Below are positions 1 to 9,936 of a stretch of 32,953 nt of DNA, in pieces. The DNA is from CADCSY01 sp038255685. Its GTDB lineage: Bacteria > Actinomycetota > Acidimicrobiia > Acidimicrobiales > CADCSY01. The stretch is taken from contig JBBSLC010000012.1 of NCBI GenBank assembly GCA_038255685.1, forward strand, positions 1-32,953, given 5' to 3'. A model generated the notes under the pieces. The model did no database searches and was not told the DNA's origin. It saw nothing but the letters and a program-made list of their open reading frames with translations. Numbering within the stretch: position 1 is the first letter of the stretch; the number at the start of each line of letters is the position of its first letter. Both the position numbers and the translations under genes were made by a program.

Positions 1-864
1 CACATCACCATGCTCCAGCGCTCCCCGACGTTCTTCGTCGCCCGTCCCAACGGCAACGAGCTCGCCGACACCCTCCGTGAGCTCGACCTCCCCGACGAGT
101 GGGTCCACGAGATCGTCCGGCGCAAGATCGTGAAGGAGGGGGAGGCGATCACGAAGATGTCGTTCGAGGATCCCGAGGCGCTCCGGACCTTCATCGTCGA
201 AGCCGCCCGTGCCATGCTCCCGCCCGGCTTCGACGTCGACCGGCACTTCAACCCGACGTACCGACCCTGGCAGCAGCGCCTCGCCGTGGTCCCCGACGGG
301 GACCTCTTCGCCCAGATCCGGGAGGGCAAGGCTTCGGTCGTCACCGACGAGATCGAGTCGTTCACCGAGACGGGGATCCTCCTCCGCTCGGGCGAGGTCC
401 TCGAGGCCGATGTCGTCGTCACCGCGACGGGGTTCGATCTCAGCGTCCTGGGCGACGTCGCCTTCACGATCGACGGCGAAGCGATGGACTTCGCCGACAG
501 CGTCACCTACCAGGGCGTGCTGTTCACCGGCATCCCGAACCTGGCGTGGGTCTTCGGGTACTTCCGGGCCAGCTGGACGCTGCGCGCCGACCTCATCGCC
601 GACTTCGTCTGTCGGCTCCTCGGCCACATGGACGAACATGGCGCGACGATGGTCGTGCCGACGCTGCGTCCCGAGGACGCCGACATGGCGCTGCGGCCCT
701 GGGTCGATCCGGAGGACTTCAACCCCGGGTACCTCTCCAGGTCGCTGCACCTGTTGCCCAAGCAGGGCGATCGCGAGCCATGGCTGCACACCCAGGACCA
801 CGCCGCCGAGCGCGTGGCGCTGCCTGCGGTCGACCTCGACGACGGCACGCTCGCCTTCGACTGA
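1..864 (+). CDS. Flavin-containing monooxygenase (Baeyer-Villiger type), C-terminal part
   Basis: The frame is open from the first base (His-Ile-Thr precede the first Met), so this is the 3' part of a gene that begins outside the window. The visible 287 residues begin with the TMLQRSPT strand that lies in the NADPH-binding half of flavin monooxygenases. They later contain VVTATGFDL, the ATG-F segment that links the FAD and NADPH domains in this family. The N-terminal FAD GxGxxG motif and the FxGxxxHxxxW fingerprint would lie upstream and cannot be checked. The family inserts one oxygen atom into ketones, or oxidises N or S atoms, using NADPH and FAD. The protein ends shortly before a short-chain dehydrogenase gene on the same strand, a pairing often seen in catabolism of alicyclic or terpenoid ketones. 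The substrate is unknown. Confidence 0.85.
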   Translation, partial: HITMLQRSPTFFVARPNGNELADTLRELDLPDEWVHEIVRRKIVKEGEAITKMSFEDPEALRTFIVEAARAMLPPGFDVDRHFNPTYRPWQQRLAVVPDGDLFAQIREGKASVVTDEIESFTETGILLRSGEVLEADVVVTATGFDLSVLGDVAFTIDGEAMDFADSVTYQGVLFTGIPNLAWVFGYFRASWTLRADLIADFVCRLLGHMDEHGATMVVPTLRPEDADMALRPWVDPEDFNPGYLSRSLHLLPKQGDREPWLHTQDHAAERVALPAVDLDDGTLAFD

Positions 865-916
865 GGCGTGCGCGCGTGGCAACGTGTGGCCTCCAGATGA
901 CCGAGGAGGGGTTCCG

Positions 917-1750
917 TTGGGCGATCGGCTGACCGGCAGGGTGGCGTTGGTGACGGGAGGCGGCAACGGGATCGGCCGAGCCTGCGCCGAGCGCTTCGCC
1001 GCCGAGGGCGCAGCGGTGCTCGTGGCCGACCTGCTCGACGGGCCCGGCGAGGAGGTGGTCGCGGCCATCACCGCAGCCGGCGGTCGCGCGGTCTACGCCC
1101 ACCTCGATGCCGCCGACCCGGCCAGCAACGAGACTGCCGCCCAGGTCGCCGTCGACGAGCTCGGGGGCCTCGACATCCTCGTCACCGCAGCGGGCATCTC
1201 CCACGCCGACTACCGCAGCGGGGACCGGGAGGCCGATGCGCAGCTCCTCGCCCAAGCGGTCGAGGGCGTGATGGACCCGGCGGCCCGCTTCGCCGACCTG
1301 TCGCTCGCGTCCTGGCAGAAGGTGCTCGACGTGAACCTCACGGGCACGTTCCTCGCCGTGCAGTCGGCCGTGCGGCGGATGCTCGCGGCGGGCACGAGCG
1401 GCTCGATCGTCACGATCGCGTCGGTGGCGGCGAAGCACCCCGAAGCGGGACCTGTCTCCTATGCCGTCTCCAAGAGCGGCGTGTGGATGCTCACGAAGCA
1501 CGCCGCCCGCAGCCTCGGCGCGAGGGGCATCCGGGTGAACGCCATCGGACCGGGCTTCATCGACACGAACATGACGAAGCTCTTCAGCGACCTCCCGATG
1601 GTGCGCGACCAGCTCCTCGCCGGCCTGCCGATGGGCCGCTTCGGGACCGCCGAGGAGGTGGCGACGACGGCGCTGTTCCTCGCCAGCGACGAGTCGTCCT
1701 ACTTCACGGGCACGATCCTGCACCCCGACGGCGGCTTCTTCACCGACTGA
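917..1750 (+). CDS. Short-chain dehydrogenase/reductase (SDR)
   Basis: This 277-residue classical SDR probably oxidises or reduces an alcohol/ketone with NAD(P). The nucleotide-binding motif TGGGNGIG lies at residues 13-20, and the catalytic Tyr182 and Lys186 are in SYAVSKSG. The serine comes from the SIVTIAS strand, and NLTG supplies the structural Asn. I chose the TTG at 917 because GAGGAGG lies about 7 bases upstream and because the protein then begins just before the first beta strand. No ATG or GTG is available at that place. A segment of about 35 residues between the NAG-equivalent strand (TAAGIS) and the Asn helix is longer than usual and may shape a substrate lid. It probably shares a transcript with the monooxygenase gene that ends 52 bases upstream, and would act on the same pathway. 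The substrate cannot be deduced. Confidence 0.88.
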   Translation: MGDRLTGRVALVTGGGNGIGRACAERFAAEGAAVLVADLLDGPGEEVVAAITAAGGRAVYAHLDAADPASNETAAQVAVDELGGLDILVTAAGISHADYRSGDREADAQLLAQAVEGVMDPAARFADLSLASWQKVLDVNLTGTFLAVQSAVRRMLAAGTSGSIVTIASVAAKHPEAGPVSYAVSKSGVWMLTKHAARSLGARGIRVNAIGPGFIDTNMTKLFSDLPMVRDQLLAGLPMGRFGTAEEVATTALFLASDESSYFTGTILHPDGGFFTD

Positions 1751-1777
1751 CGGTCGGTCCTCCCCGGTCGGACACCG

Positions 1778-3106
1778 CTACGGGAGGCAGGTGCGGGGGT
1801 TCTTCGGTGAGCCGCCGGTGCGGGTCTCGAAGTGGAGGTGCGGGCCCGTCGAACGGCCCGTGTTGCCCACGTAGCCGATGAGCTCGCCCTGGGAGACCGA
1901 CTCGCCCTGGCCGACGGCGAGGCGGCTCTGGTGGGCGTAGAGCGTGGTCATGTCGCCGTGATCGAGGACGATGGTCGTCCCGTAGCCGCTCTGGGTGCCG
2001 GCCACCAGCACGGTCCCTGACCTCGCGGCGTAGATGGGGGTGCCGATCGGGGCGGAGATGTCGATGCCGGCGTGGAGGCGACCCCAGCGGGTGCCGTACT
2101 CCGAGGTCACGGTGCCTCGGGTCGGCCAGATGCACCCGCCACCACCGGTGCGGGTCTCCGCCGGTGCCGGTGCGGACCTTGCGGGCGCCGGGCTGCTGGG
2201 TGTGGGGGCGGGCGCAGGCGCAGGTCGCGTCGTCGGTGCCGGTCGCGCCGCCGGGGCTTGCGCCCGAGCCTGTGCCCGACGGGTCGCCTCCGCCTGCGCC
2301 GCCTGAGCCGCCGCTCGATCGCGCGCCACGGCGCGCGCCTGCTCGGCCTCGGCCCGCTCCCTGGCCTCGCGGTCGCGCTGCTCCTGCTCCCGTTGCTCGA
2401 TCAGTGCGGTGAGGGCCGCCTCGTTGGCGGACAGCGCCTCGATCTCAGCCGTCACGTCGTCCCGACGCTCCTCGACGGCGTCCTGGACCCGTGCCTGCTC
2501 GGCCGCAGCGACCTCGAGGTCGGCGAGCTGGCGCTCGGTCTCCGCCCGCCGCTGGGTGGCGCTCGCCTCGGCGACGCGCGCCGCCTCGCGCTCGACCTCG
2601 ATGTCCTGTCTGGCCGAGGCGAGCTGGTCCACCAGCTCGGCCTCGTCGGCGACCACCTGGGCGATGAACGCCTGCTTGCGCGCCGCCTCGCCGAAGTCGG
2701 CGGACACGGCCACGTCGTAGAGCGAGGAGCGCTCAGGGACGATGAAGCTGTCGACCGCGCGATCCACGAGCTGGGCCGTCAGCCCGTCGATCTCCGTGCG
2801 AGCTGCGGCCAGCGCGGCTTCGGCCCGCTCGATCTCCGCGGTCGCCGCCTCGACGGCCTGGCGCGATGCTTCGACATCGGAGGCCTGGGCGGCCACGTCG
2901 GCGGCCAGCGCCTCGGCGGCAGCCTCGAGCTCCACCTCGGACGCCTCGAGCACGTCGAGGTCGGTCGCCAGCGCAGCCTGCTCCCGCCTGACCTCGTCCC
3001 GGGCAGCCCGCGGGTCGTCGCCCTCGACTGCCCCTGCCGTCCCGTGCAGACCGGTGGCGAGTCCGACGACCACAGCGACGGCGATGAGGCGGCGGGGCAT
3101 GGGCAT
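1778..3106 (-). CDS. Secreted coiled-coil M23 peptidase (peptidoglycan hydrolase or its activator)
   Basis: The start MPMPRRLIAV gives a clean signal peptide ending near AGA-VEG, so the protein is exported. Residues of about 30-290 are Ala/Glu/Arg-rich heptad sequence, predicted as long coiled coils. They are followed by a Pro/Ala linker and, in the last 110 residues, a lysostaphin-type M23 domain. Zinc-site residues are visible: His and Asp in HAGID and the HLHFE motif. The architecture matches EnvC/NlpD-like and actinobacterial envelope proteins that cut or regulate cutting of peptide cross-links at division. All visible zinc ligands are present, so it is probably active. A GTG at 3157 would give 17 more residues before the signal peptide. 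I consider the ATG at 3106 (or 3100) more likely. It is convergent with the SDR gene, 27 bases apart, and divergent from the copper operon. Confidence 0.88.
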   Translation of the reverse strand: MPMPRRLIAVAVVVGLATGLHGTAGAVEGDDPRAARDEVRREQAALATDLDVLEASEVELEAAAEALAADVAAQASDVEASRQAVEAATAEIERAEAALAAARTEIDGLTAQLVDRAVDSFIVPERSSLYDVAVSADFGEAARKQAFIAQVVADEAELVDQLASARQDIEVEREAARVAEASATQRRAETERQLADLEVAAAEQARVQDAVEERRDDVTAEIEALSANEAALTALIEQREQEQRDREARERAEAEQARAVARDRAAAQAAQAEATRRAQARAQAPAARPAPTTRPAPAPAPTPSSPAPARSAPAPAETRTGGGGCIWPTRGTVTSEYGTRWGRLHAGIDISAPIGTPIYAARSGTVLVAGTQSGYGTTIVLDHGDMTTLYAHQSRLAVGQGESVSQGELIGYVGNTGRSTGPHLHFETRTGGSPKNPRTCLP

Positions 3107-3250
3107 GGGGCGGGGCGCGCGGCCTTGTCTCGGGAGCAGGGCGGGGTGGGCCGGCACGACGAGCGCAGCGCCAGCGTCACGAGACCGTAACAGGAAGGCT
3201 CCCGGTCAGCCCGGTCGGGGGCGCTCGGGAGACGCCCTCGAAGAGGGGGG

Positions 3251-3279
3251 TTGTCAGATCGTAAATACCCCCCTAGGGT
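3251..3279 (+). promoter_or_regulatory. Promoter of the copper operon
   Basis: TTGTCA at 3251-3256 and TAGGGT at 3274-3279 are separated by exactly 17 bases and fit the actinobacterial -35 and TAnnnT -10 patterns. Transcription would start near 3286, leaving a leader of about 42 bases with a GAGGAGG ribosome site before copZ. This reading is from sequence only. Confidence 0.6.
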
Positions 3280-3281
3280 AT
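3265..3281 (+). promoter_or_regulatory. CsoR-type copper operator
   Basis: The sequence ATACCCCCCTAGGGTAT is a GC-tract pseudo-palindrome with ATACCC and GGGTAT arms. This is the type of site bound by the copper sensor CsoR ahead of copZ/copA genes. It covers the spacer and the -10 box of the promoter, so a bound repressor would block RNA polymerase and Cu(I) would release it. No csoR gene lies in the window. Confidence 0.7.
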
Positions 3282-3327
3282 GGGAAGCGCTGCTGCACCG
3301 TGCAGTGAGCCGACCGAGGAGGACATC

Positions 3328-3540
3328 GTGGAGCGGACCTACATCGTCGAGGGCATGACCTGCGACCACTGCGTCAACGCCGTCCGCACCGAGGTCAGCG
3401 CGGTGAGCGGCGTGACCTCGGTCGACGTCGACCTCGAGACCAAGCTCGTGCAGGTCGCCGGCGAGCAGATCGATGACGCCGCTGTGTTCGCCGCCGTCGA
3501 GGAGGCGGGCTACGAGGCAGTCGAGGGGCCGACCGGCTGA
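3328..3540 (+). CDS. copZ: Copper chaperone, heavy-metal-associated domain
   Basis: This 70-residue cytosolic protein is a single HMA domain with the metal site GMTCDHC at residues 9-15. The two cysteines bind Cu(I) and pass it to the N-terminal domain of CopA. The GTG at 3328 is chosen because GAGGAGG lies 5-6 bases upstream and gives the usual short lead to the GMTC loop. The longer in-frame ATG at 3280 lies inside the operator and would be an unnatural start. The stop overlaps the next gene by one base, so translation of the small membrane protein and CopA is probably coupled to it. Expression is predicted to be copper-inducible through the operator at 3265-3281. The Asp-His between the cysteines is a normal variant. 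Confidence 0.92.
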   Translation: MERTYIVEGMTCDHCVNAVRTEVSAVSGVTSVDVDLETKLVQVAGEQIDDAAVFAAVEEAGYEAVEGPTG

Positions 3541-3727
3541 TGGGCGCCCCGATGCGCCTCGCGGCCTTCGCTGCAGCCCTCATCGCGACCTTCGCCCTCT
3601 CCTTCGGGGTCGGGCGGGCGATGGAGGTGGACGAGGCCGATGTGGCGCCGGCACCGATGGAGGATCACGACACGGGTGGCTCCGAGAGCCACGACGACAT
3701 GGACGACATGGACGACGGAGACAGCTG

Positions 3728-3728
<1 letters not shown>
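3540..3728 (+). CDS. Small membrane-anchored protein with acidic His/Met-rich tail, in copper operon
   Basis: I do not recognise a named family. The 62 residues consist of one hydrophobic N-terminal segment (about residues 6-24, LAAFAAALIATFALSFGVG) and then an extracytoplasmic tail of about 35 residues. The tail is dominated by Asp, Glu, Met and His, with the run HDDMDDMDDG near its end. The gene overlaps copZ by one base and copA by one base (TGATG at both junctions). It is thus translated as a fixed part of the operon, and its composition suggests a role in binding or releasing copper outside the membrane. Met/His-rich tails of this kind are known in copper-resistance proteins. The actual role here is inference. 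It could also be a lumenal acceptor for Cu(I) exported by CopA. Confidence 0.75.
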
Positions 3729-6013
<2,285 letters not shown>

Positions 6014-6065
6014 GCTCAGCGGGGGCTGCTTGGCGTTCACTCGCCGGCAGGGCGACGATCGGGGC

Positions 6066-7133
6066 GTGACCGCACCCGTCGACGCCCTGCTCCTCGTCTC
6101 CTTCGGCGGGCCCGAGGGACCTGATGACGTCCTCCCGTTCCTGCGCAACGTCACCGCCGGCAGGGGCATCCCCGACGAGCGGCTCGCCGTGGTGGCGACC
6201 CAGTACGACCTGTTCGGGGGGGTGAGCCCGCTCAACGAGACGAACCGGGCGCTGGTAGCGCTCCTCGAGGCGGAGCTGGCCGAGCACGGCCCGCCGCTGC
6301 CCGTCTACTGGGGCAACCGGAACTGGGACCCGTACCTGGTCGATGTCCTCACCACGATGCGCGATGACGGGGTCCGACGTGCGCTGGCCTTCGCCACCTC
6401 GGCGTTCAGCAGCTACAGCGGCTGCCGCCAGTACCGGGAGGACCTGGCCAGAGCGCAGCTCGCCGTGGGCGACGGTGCACCGGAGATCCACAAGCTCAGG
6501 CCGTACTGGGACCACCCCGGCTTCATCGAGCCGCTGGCCCGGAACGTCGGCGACGCGCTTGCGACCCTGCCCGCCGCCCTGCGGACCACGGCCCGGATCG
6601 TCTTCACCGCCCACAGCATCCCGATGTCGTCGGCGACGACCTCGGACTACGAGGTCCAGCTGCGTGAGGCGGCGCGGCTCGTGGCCGATCGCGTGCCCGG
6701 CGGCCTCGGTTGGGACCTCGTCTTCCAGAGCCGCAGCGGTCCCCCGACCCAGCCGTGGCTCGAGCCCGACATCGTCGACCACCTGACCGCACTGCACGCC
6801 GACGTGTGCGATGCAGTGGTCGTCGTCCCGCTCGGCTTCACCTCGGACCACCTCGAGGTCCGCTTCGACCTCGACACCCAGGCTCGGGCCCGGGCCGACG
6901 AGCTGGGCCTGCCCATGGCTCGGGCCGCCACCGTGGGCAACGACCCCGCCTTCGTGGCGATGGTGCGTGAGCTCGTGGACGAGGTGGTCGAGCCGGGGAC
7001 GCCGGCCCGCCGGCTCAGCACCCTCCCCGACCCCGGCTGGTGCAGCGCGACGTGCTGCCCGCCGCCGCCACCCCGGCCAGGCGCGGCGGGGGAGGGGCAG
7101 CCGGTCTGGCCGCCGGTCGTGACACGAGCCTGA
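6066..7133 (+). CDS. hemH: Ferrochelatase (probably coproporphyrin III ferrochelatase) with [2Fe-2S]-type cysteines
   Basis: The enzyme inserts Fe(II) into a porphyrin. In actinobacteria the usual substrate is coproporphyrin III, and such enzymes are also called CpfC. The 355 residues start at the GTG at 6066. Family landmarks are LLLVSFGGPEGPDDVLPFL at the N-terminus, GNRNWDPYL, the active-site histidine in FTAHSIPMS, and FQSRSGPP. Cys120 in SYSGCRQYRED and a C-terminal cluster Cys326, Cys330, Cys331 (WCSATCC) match the four-cysteine pattern that holds a [2Fe-2S] cluster in mycobacterial ferrochelatase. After the cysteines comes a Pro/Gly-rich tail of about 24 residues with no evident fold. 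It lies 52 bases after copA, but there is no direct evidence of copper control. Confidence 0.93.
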   Translation: MTAPVDALLLVSFGGPEGPDDVLPFLRNVTAGRGIPDERLAVVATQYDLFGGVSPLNETNRALVALLEAELAEHGPPLPVYWGNRNWDPYLVDVLTTMRDDGVRRALAFATSAFSSYSGCRQYREDLARAQLAVGDGAPEIHKLRPYWDHPGFIEPLARNVGDALATLPAALRTTARIVFTAHSIPMSSATTSDYEVQLREAARLVADRVPGGLGWDLVFQSRSGPPTQPWLEPDIVDHLTALHADVCDAVVVVPLGFTSDHLEVRFDLDTQARARADELGLPMARAATVGNDPAFVAMVRELVDEVVEPGTPARRLSTLPDPGWCSATCCPPPPPRPGAAGEGQPVWPPVVTRA

Positions 7134-7154
7134 GCCACGCCGGGAGGGTCTTCG

Positions 7155-8030
7155 TCAGCTGAAGGTGCGCTCCTCCCACCACGGGAAGAAGTCCGGCATG
7201 CCGTCGCTCACCCGCATCGGGAACGCAGCCGGGCGCTTCTCCAGGAACGACGTCACGCCCTCACGTGCGTCGTCGCTCGCACCGCGCGCCACGATGCCCC
7301 GGGAGTCCACCTTGTGGGCCTCCATCGGGTGGTCGGCGCCGAGCATGCGCCACAGCATCTGGCGGCTGAGCGCGACGGACACCGGTGCGGTGTTCTCCAC
7401 GACCTCGCGAGCGATCGCCCGCGCCGCGGGGAGCAGCTCGTCGGGCTCGTGGAGGCTGCGCACGAGCCCACCGGCGAGCGCCTCGTCGGCATCGAAGACC
7501 CGTCCCGTCATCACCCACTCCTGCGCCTGGGCGATCCCGACGACGCGGGGCAGGAACCAGCTGGAGCACGCCTCGGGCACCACCCCTCGACGGGTGAAGA
7601 CGAACCCGAAGCGAGCGGCGGTCGACGCCAGGCGGATGTCCATGGGGAGCGTCATGGTCGCCCCGACCCCGACGGCGGGACCGTTGATCGCGGCGATCAC
7701 CGGCTTGGTGCACTCGAAGATGCGCAGGCTGACCCGACCGCCGCCGTCTCGGTTCACCCCGGTCTCGTCGGCAGCGACGCCGACGTCGTCGCCCTTGCCC
7801 TCGATGTTGAACGTCTCGGCGCCCCCGGAGAGGTCGGCGCCGGCGCAGAACCCTCGGCCGGCGCCGGTCACGATCACGACGCGGATGTCGTCATCGGCAT
7901 CGGCCCGGTCGAAGGCGTCGAGCAGCTCGAACATCATCCGCCCGGTGAAGGCGTTCAGCTTGTCGGGTCGATCGAGGGTGATGGTCAGGATGCCCTCGGA
8001 GACCTCGGTTGCGATGTCGGTCGTCGTCAT
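7155..8030 (-). CDS. Enoyl-CoA hydratase/isomerase family protein
   Basis: This is a crotonase-fold protein of 291 residues. The two oxyanion-hole segments are visible: GFCAGADLS at about residues 57-65 and the glycine-rich AINGPAVGVGATM. The usual substrate is a 2-enoyl-CoA, hydrated in beta-oxidation. The position normally occupied by the second catalytic Glu reads RRGVVPEACSSWFLPR, where Pro-Glu-Ala matches the E164-type residue of hydratases. An insert of about 35 residues after the first oxyanion strand (AETFNIEGKGDDVG...) is longer than in short crotonases and is seen in longer actinobacterial paralogues. The gene is divergent from the permease gene with only 42 bases between the starts and convergent with ferrochelatase. 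The exact CoA substrate is unknown. Confidence 0.9.
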   Translation of the reverse strand: MTTTDIATEVSEGILTITLDRPDKLNAFTGRMMFELLDAFDRADADDDIRVVIVTGAGRGFCAGADLSGGAETFNIEGKGDDVGVAADETGVNRDGGGRVSLRIFECTKPVIAAINGPAVGVGATMTLPMDIRLASTAARFGFVFTRRGVVPEACSSWFLPRVVGIAQAQEWVMTGRVFDADEALAGGLVRSLHEPDELLPAARAIAREVVENTAPVSVALSRQMLWRMLGADHPMEAHKVDSRGIVARGASDDAREGVTSFLEKRPAAFPMRVSDGMPDFFPWWEERTFS

Positions 8031-8072
8031 GGGTCCGAGTCTGACCGCAGCGGGTCGGGGTACGGTCCGGCG

Positions 8073-9176
8073 ATGCCGGTCCGACCGCTCACGCTCGACC
8101 GCAGTGCAGGCTTCACGTGGCGTGCGCTGCTCGTCGGTCTCGGCGTGGTGGTGGTCGCGACGATCCTGTCGAAGCTGCGCCTCGTCGTGCTGCCGGTCAT
8201 CATCGCCCTCCTCGTCGCGACGATCCTCGTGCCCGCCGTCGACGCGCTGGTCAGGCGGGGCCTGCACCGGCTCGTCGCCGCCTGGCTCGTGTTGCTGCTC
8301 TCGATCGGGTCCTTCGTCGGCCTCGGCTTCGCCCTCGCCCCGTCGATCGCCTCGGAGTTCAGCGATCTCGGTGACACGCTGCAGGAGGGCCGGGGTGAGG
8401 TCGAGGACTTCGTGGCCGACGGGCCGTTCGGCCTCGAGGGTGGTGAGCTCGACGAGTACATCGAGCGGGCGGGGGACCAGTTCGGTGGTCGCAGCTCGGA
8501 GATCGCCTCGAGCGTGCTGGCCGGTGCGGTCATCGCCTTCGAGCTCATCGCCGGGCTCCTGCTCGTCGTCGTGCTCCTCTTCTTCTTCTTGAAGGACGGC
8601 GAGAAGCTCACCGGCTTCTTCCTCCGCCAGGTGCGCGCCGAGCACCATGAGCTCGTCGGAGCGCTCGGTCGTCGGGCGTGGGCCGCCGCCGGGGGCTACG
8701 TGCGGGGGACGGCGCTCGTCGCGCTCGCAGACGCCGTCATCATCGGCGTCGGTCTGCTCATCATCGGCGTGCCGCTCGTCCTGCCGCTCGCCATCCTCAC
8801 GTTCCTCGGCGCGTTCTTCCCGCTCGTCGGAGCGACGATGGCCGGCATCGTCGCCGCCCTGGTCGCCCTCGTCGACGGCGGCGTGTCGGAGGCCCTGCTC
8901 GTGACCGGCCTGATCGTGATCGTCCAGCAGGTCGAGGGGGACGTGCTCGCACCGCTCGTGCTCGGGCGTGCCGTCAAGCTCCATCCCGTCGTGATCCTCC
9001 TCGGGCTGACCGCCGGGGCGGTGCTCGGCGGCCTGATCGGTGCTTTCCTCGCCGTGCCCGTCATCGCCGTGGTCGTGGCCGTCTCGAGCGAGCTCCGGGA
9101 GCGAGGGATCATCGGTCCCGACGATCCGGACCCGGCCCCCGCCAGGGTGGACGAGCCCCTGTCCCCGGAGGGCTGA
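8073..9176 (+). CDS. AI-2E (PerM/YdiK) family membrane permease
   Basis: The 367-residue integral membrane protein has the family layout. There are three N-terminal helices, a soluble linker of about 90 residues, then LLLVVVLLFFFLKDGEK with the family's typical DGE after a helix, and four more helices. The C-terminal GRAVKLHPVVILLGLTAGAVLGGLIGAFLAVPV is the conserved family signature. Members have been linked to autoinducer-2 export, Na+/H+ exchange or other efflux, so the name does not prove a signalling role, and no luxS is visible here. It starts at the ATG at 8073 and ends with a Pro/Asp-rich tail. It is convergent with the lipoprotein gene downstream, 13 bases apart. Confidence 0.9.
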   Translation: MPVRPLTLDRSAGFTWRALLVGLGVVVVATILSKLRLVVLPVIIALLVATILVPAVDALVRRGLHRLVAAWLVLLLSIGSFVGLGFALAPSIASEFSDLGDTLQEGRGEVEDFVADGPFGLEGGELDEYIERAGDQFGGRSSEIASSVLAGAVIAFELIAGLLLVVVLLFFFLKDGEKLTGFFLRQVRAEHHELVGALGRRAWAAAGGYVRGTALVALADAVIIGVGLLIIGVPLVLPLAILTFLGAFFPLVGATMAGIVAALVALVDGGVSEALLVTGLIVIVQQVEGDVLAPLVLGRAVKLHPVVILLGLTAGAVLGGLIGAFLAVPVIAVVVAVSSELRERGIIGPDDPDPAPARVDEPLSPEG

Positions 9177-9189
9177 CGACCACGCTCGT

Positions 9190-9936
9190 TCAGCCGAGCT
9201 GGACGACCTGTGCTGCAGCGAGCGCTCGTGCGTCGTCGGGCGAGCGCCCCGAGCCCGGGGAGCCGACGAGGGCCAGCACCCACCGGGTGTCACGGGTGAA
9301 GGCGACGGCGTGGGCGGTGAAGGTGCCCTCGGGGCTCTCCTCGATCGTCGTGAAGCCGAGCGCCCCGTCGATCTCGGGGACCTCGAACGCAACCGCACCA
9401 CGCGCCGCCAGCGTCATGGCGCCGTCGGCGAGGTAGGCGGCGGCCCCGTCGGCGTCGGCGAACTCGTAGACGGCGAGGTAGACGACGTCTTGGCCCTCGT
9501 CGAGCCAGGCACGGGAGACGCCGCGCTCGAAGCCCCTTGTCTCGAGCAAGGAGCGCTCGGCAGGGGCGTCGGCTTCGGCAGCCGCCGCAGCGTCGAGGTC
9601 GAGTGGTCCTGCGCCGAGCACGTCATCAGCCCGGGCGAACCCCTCCAGCGGTGGTTCGTCGAGCAGGAGCTCGGACATCGCTCGATCCTCCGGGGTCGTG
9701 GTGGTGGTCGATGACGGGGCGAGCTCGAGGGTCCCGCTGGTCTCACCCCCGTCGTCGTCCTCGCCCTCTGCGGGAGGCGACGTCGAGGTGCCGGCGCGCT
9801 CGGTGGCGACCTCGTCCCCGCCGCACGCACCCAGCACGGCGAGGGATGCAACGACGGCGAGGACGCACCGAAGGCGCCAGGGACGCCTCGCCACCCGCTC
9901 GTCCACGCCGTCGATCATGCCAGGACGGTCGTTCAT
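9190..9936 (-). CDS. Lipoprotein of unknown function
   Basis: The protein has 248 residues. A basic N-region (ARRPWRLR) and a hydrophobic stretch end in the lipobox LGAC with Cys38, so it should be lipidated and anchored outside the membrane. A Thr/Ser/Pro/Asp linker (about residues 45-90) precedes a folded domain of about 155 residues. That domain contains the segments YLAVYEFADADGAAAYL and GALGFTTIEESPEG, and I do not recognise the family. The start overlaps the stop of the upstream membrane gene by 4 bases (ATGA), so it is the last gene of the thiol-redox run. This context suggests an envelope role alongside the cysteine-rich surface protein. There are no cysteines beyond the lipobox and one in the signal segment, so it is not itself an obvious redox protein. 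Confidence 0.82.
   Translation of the reverse strand: MNDRPGMIDGVDERVARRPWRLRCVLAVVASLAVLGACGGDEVATERAGTSTSPPAEGEDDDGGETSGTLELAPSSTTTTTPEDRAMSELLLDEPPLEGFARADDVLGAGPLDLDAAAAAEADAPAERSLLETRGFERGVSRAWLDEGQDVVYLAVYEFADADGAAAYLADGAMTLAARGAVAFEVPEIDGALGFTTIEESPEGTFTAHAVAFTRDTRWVLALVGSPGSGRSPDDARALAAAQVVQLG

Noticed and set aside
8073..9176. Quorum-sensing function from the AI-2E family name.
   Set aside because: The family is functionally mixed and no luxS or lsr-type gene is nearby.
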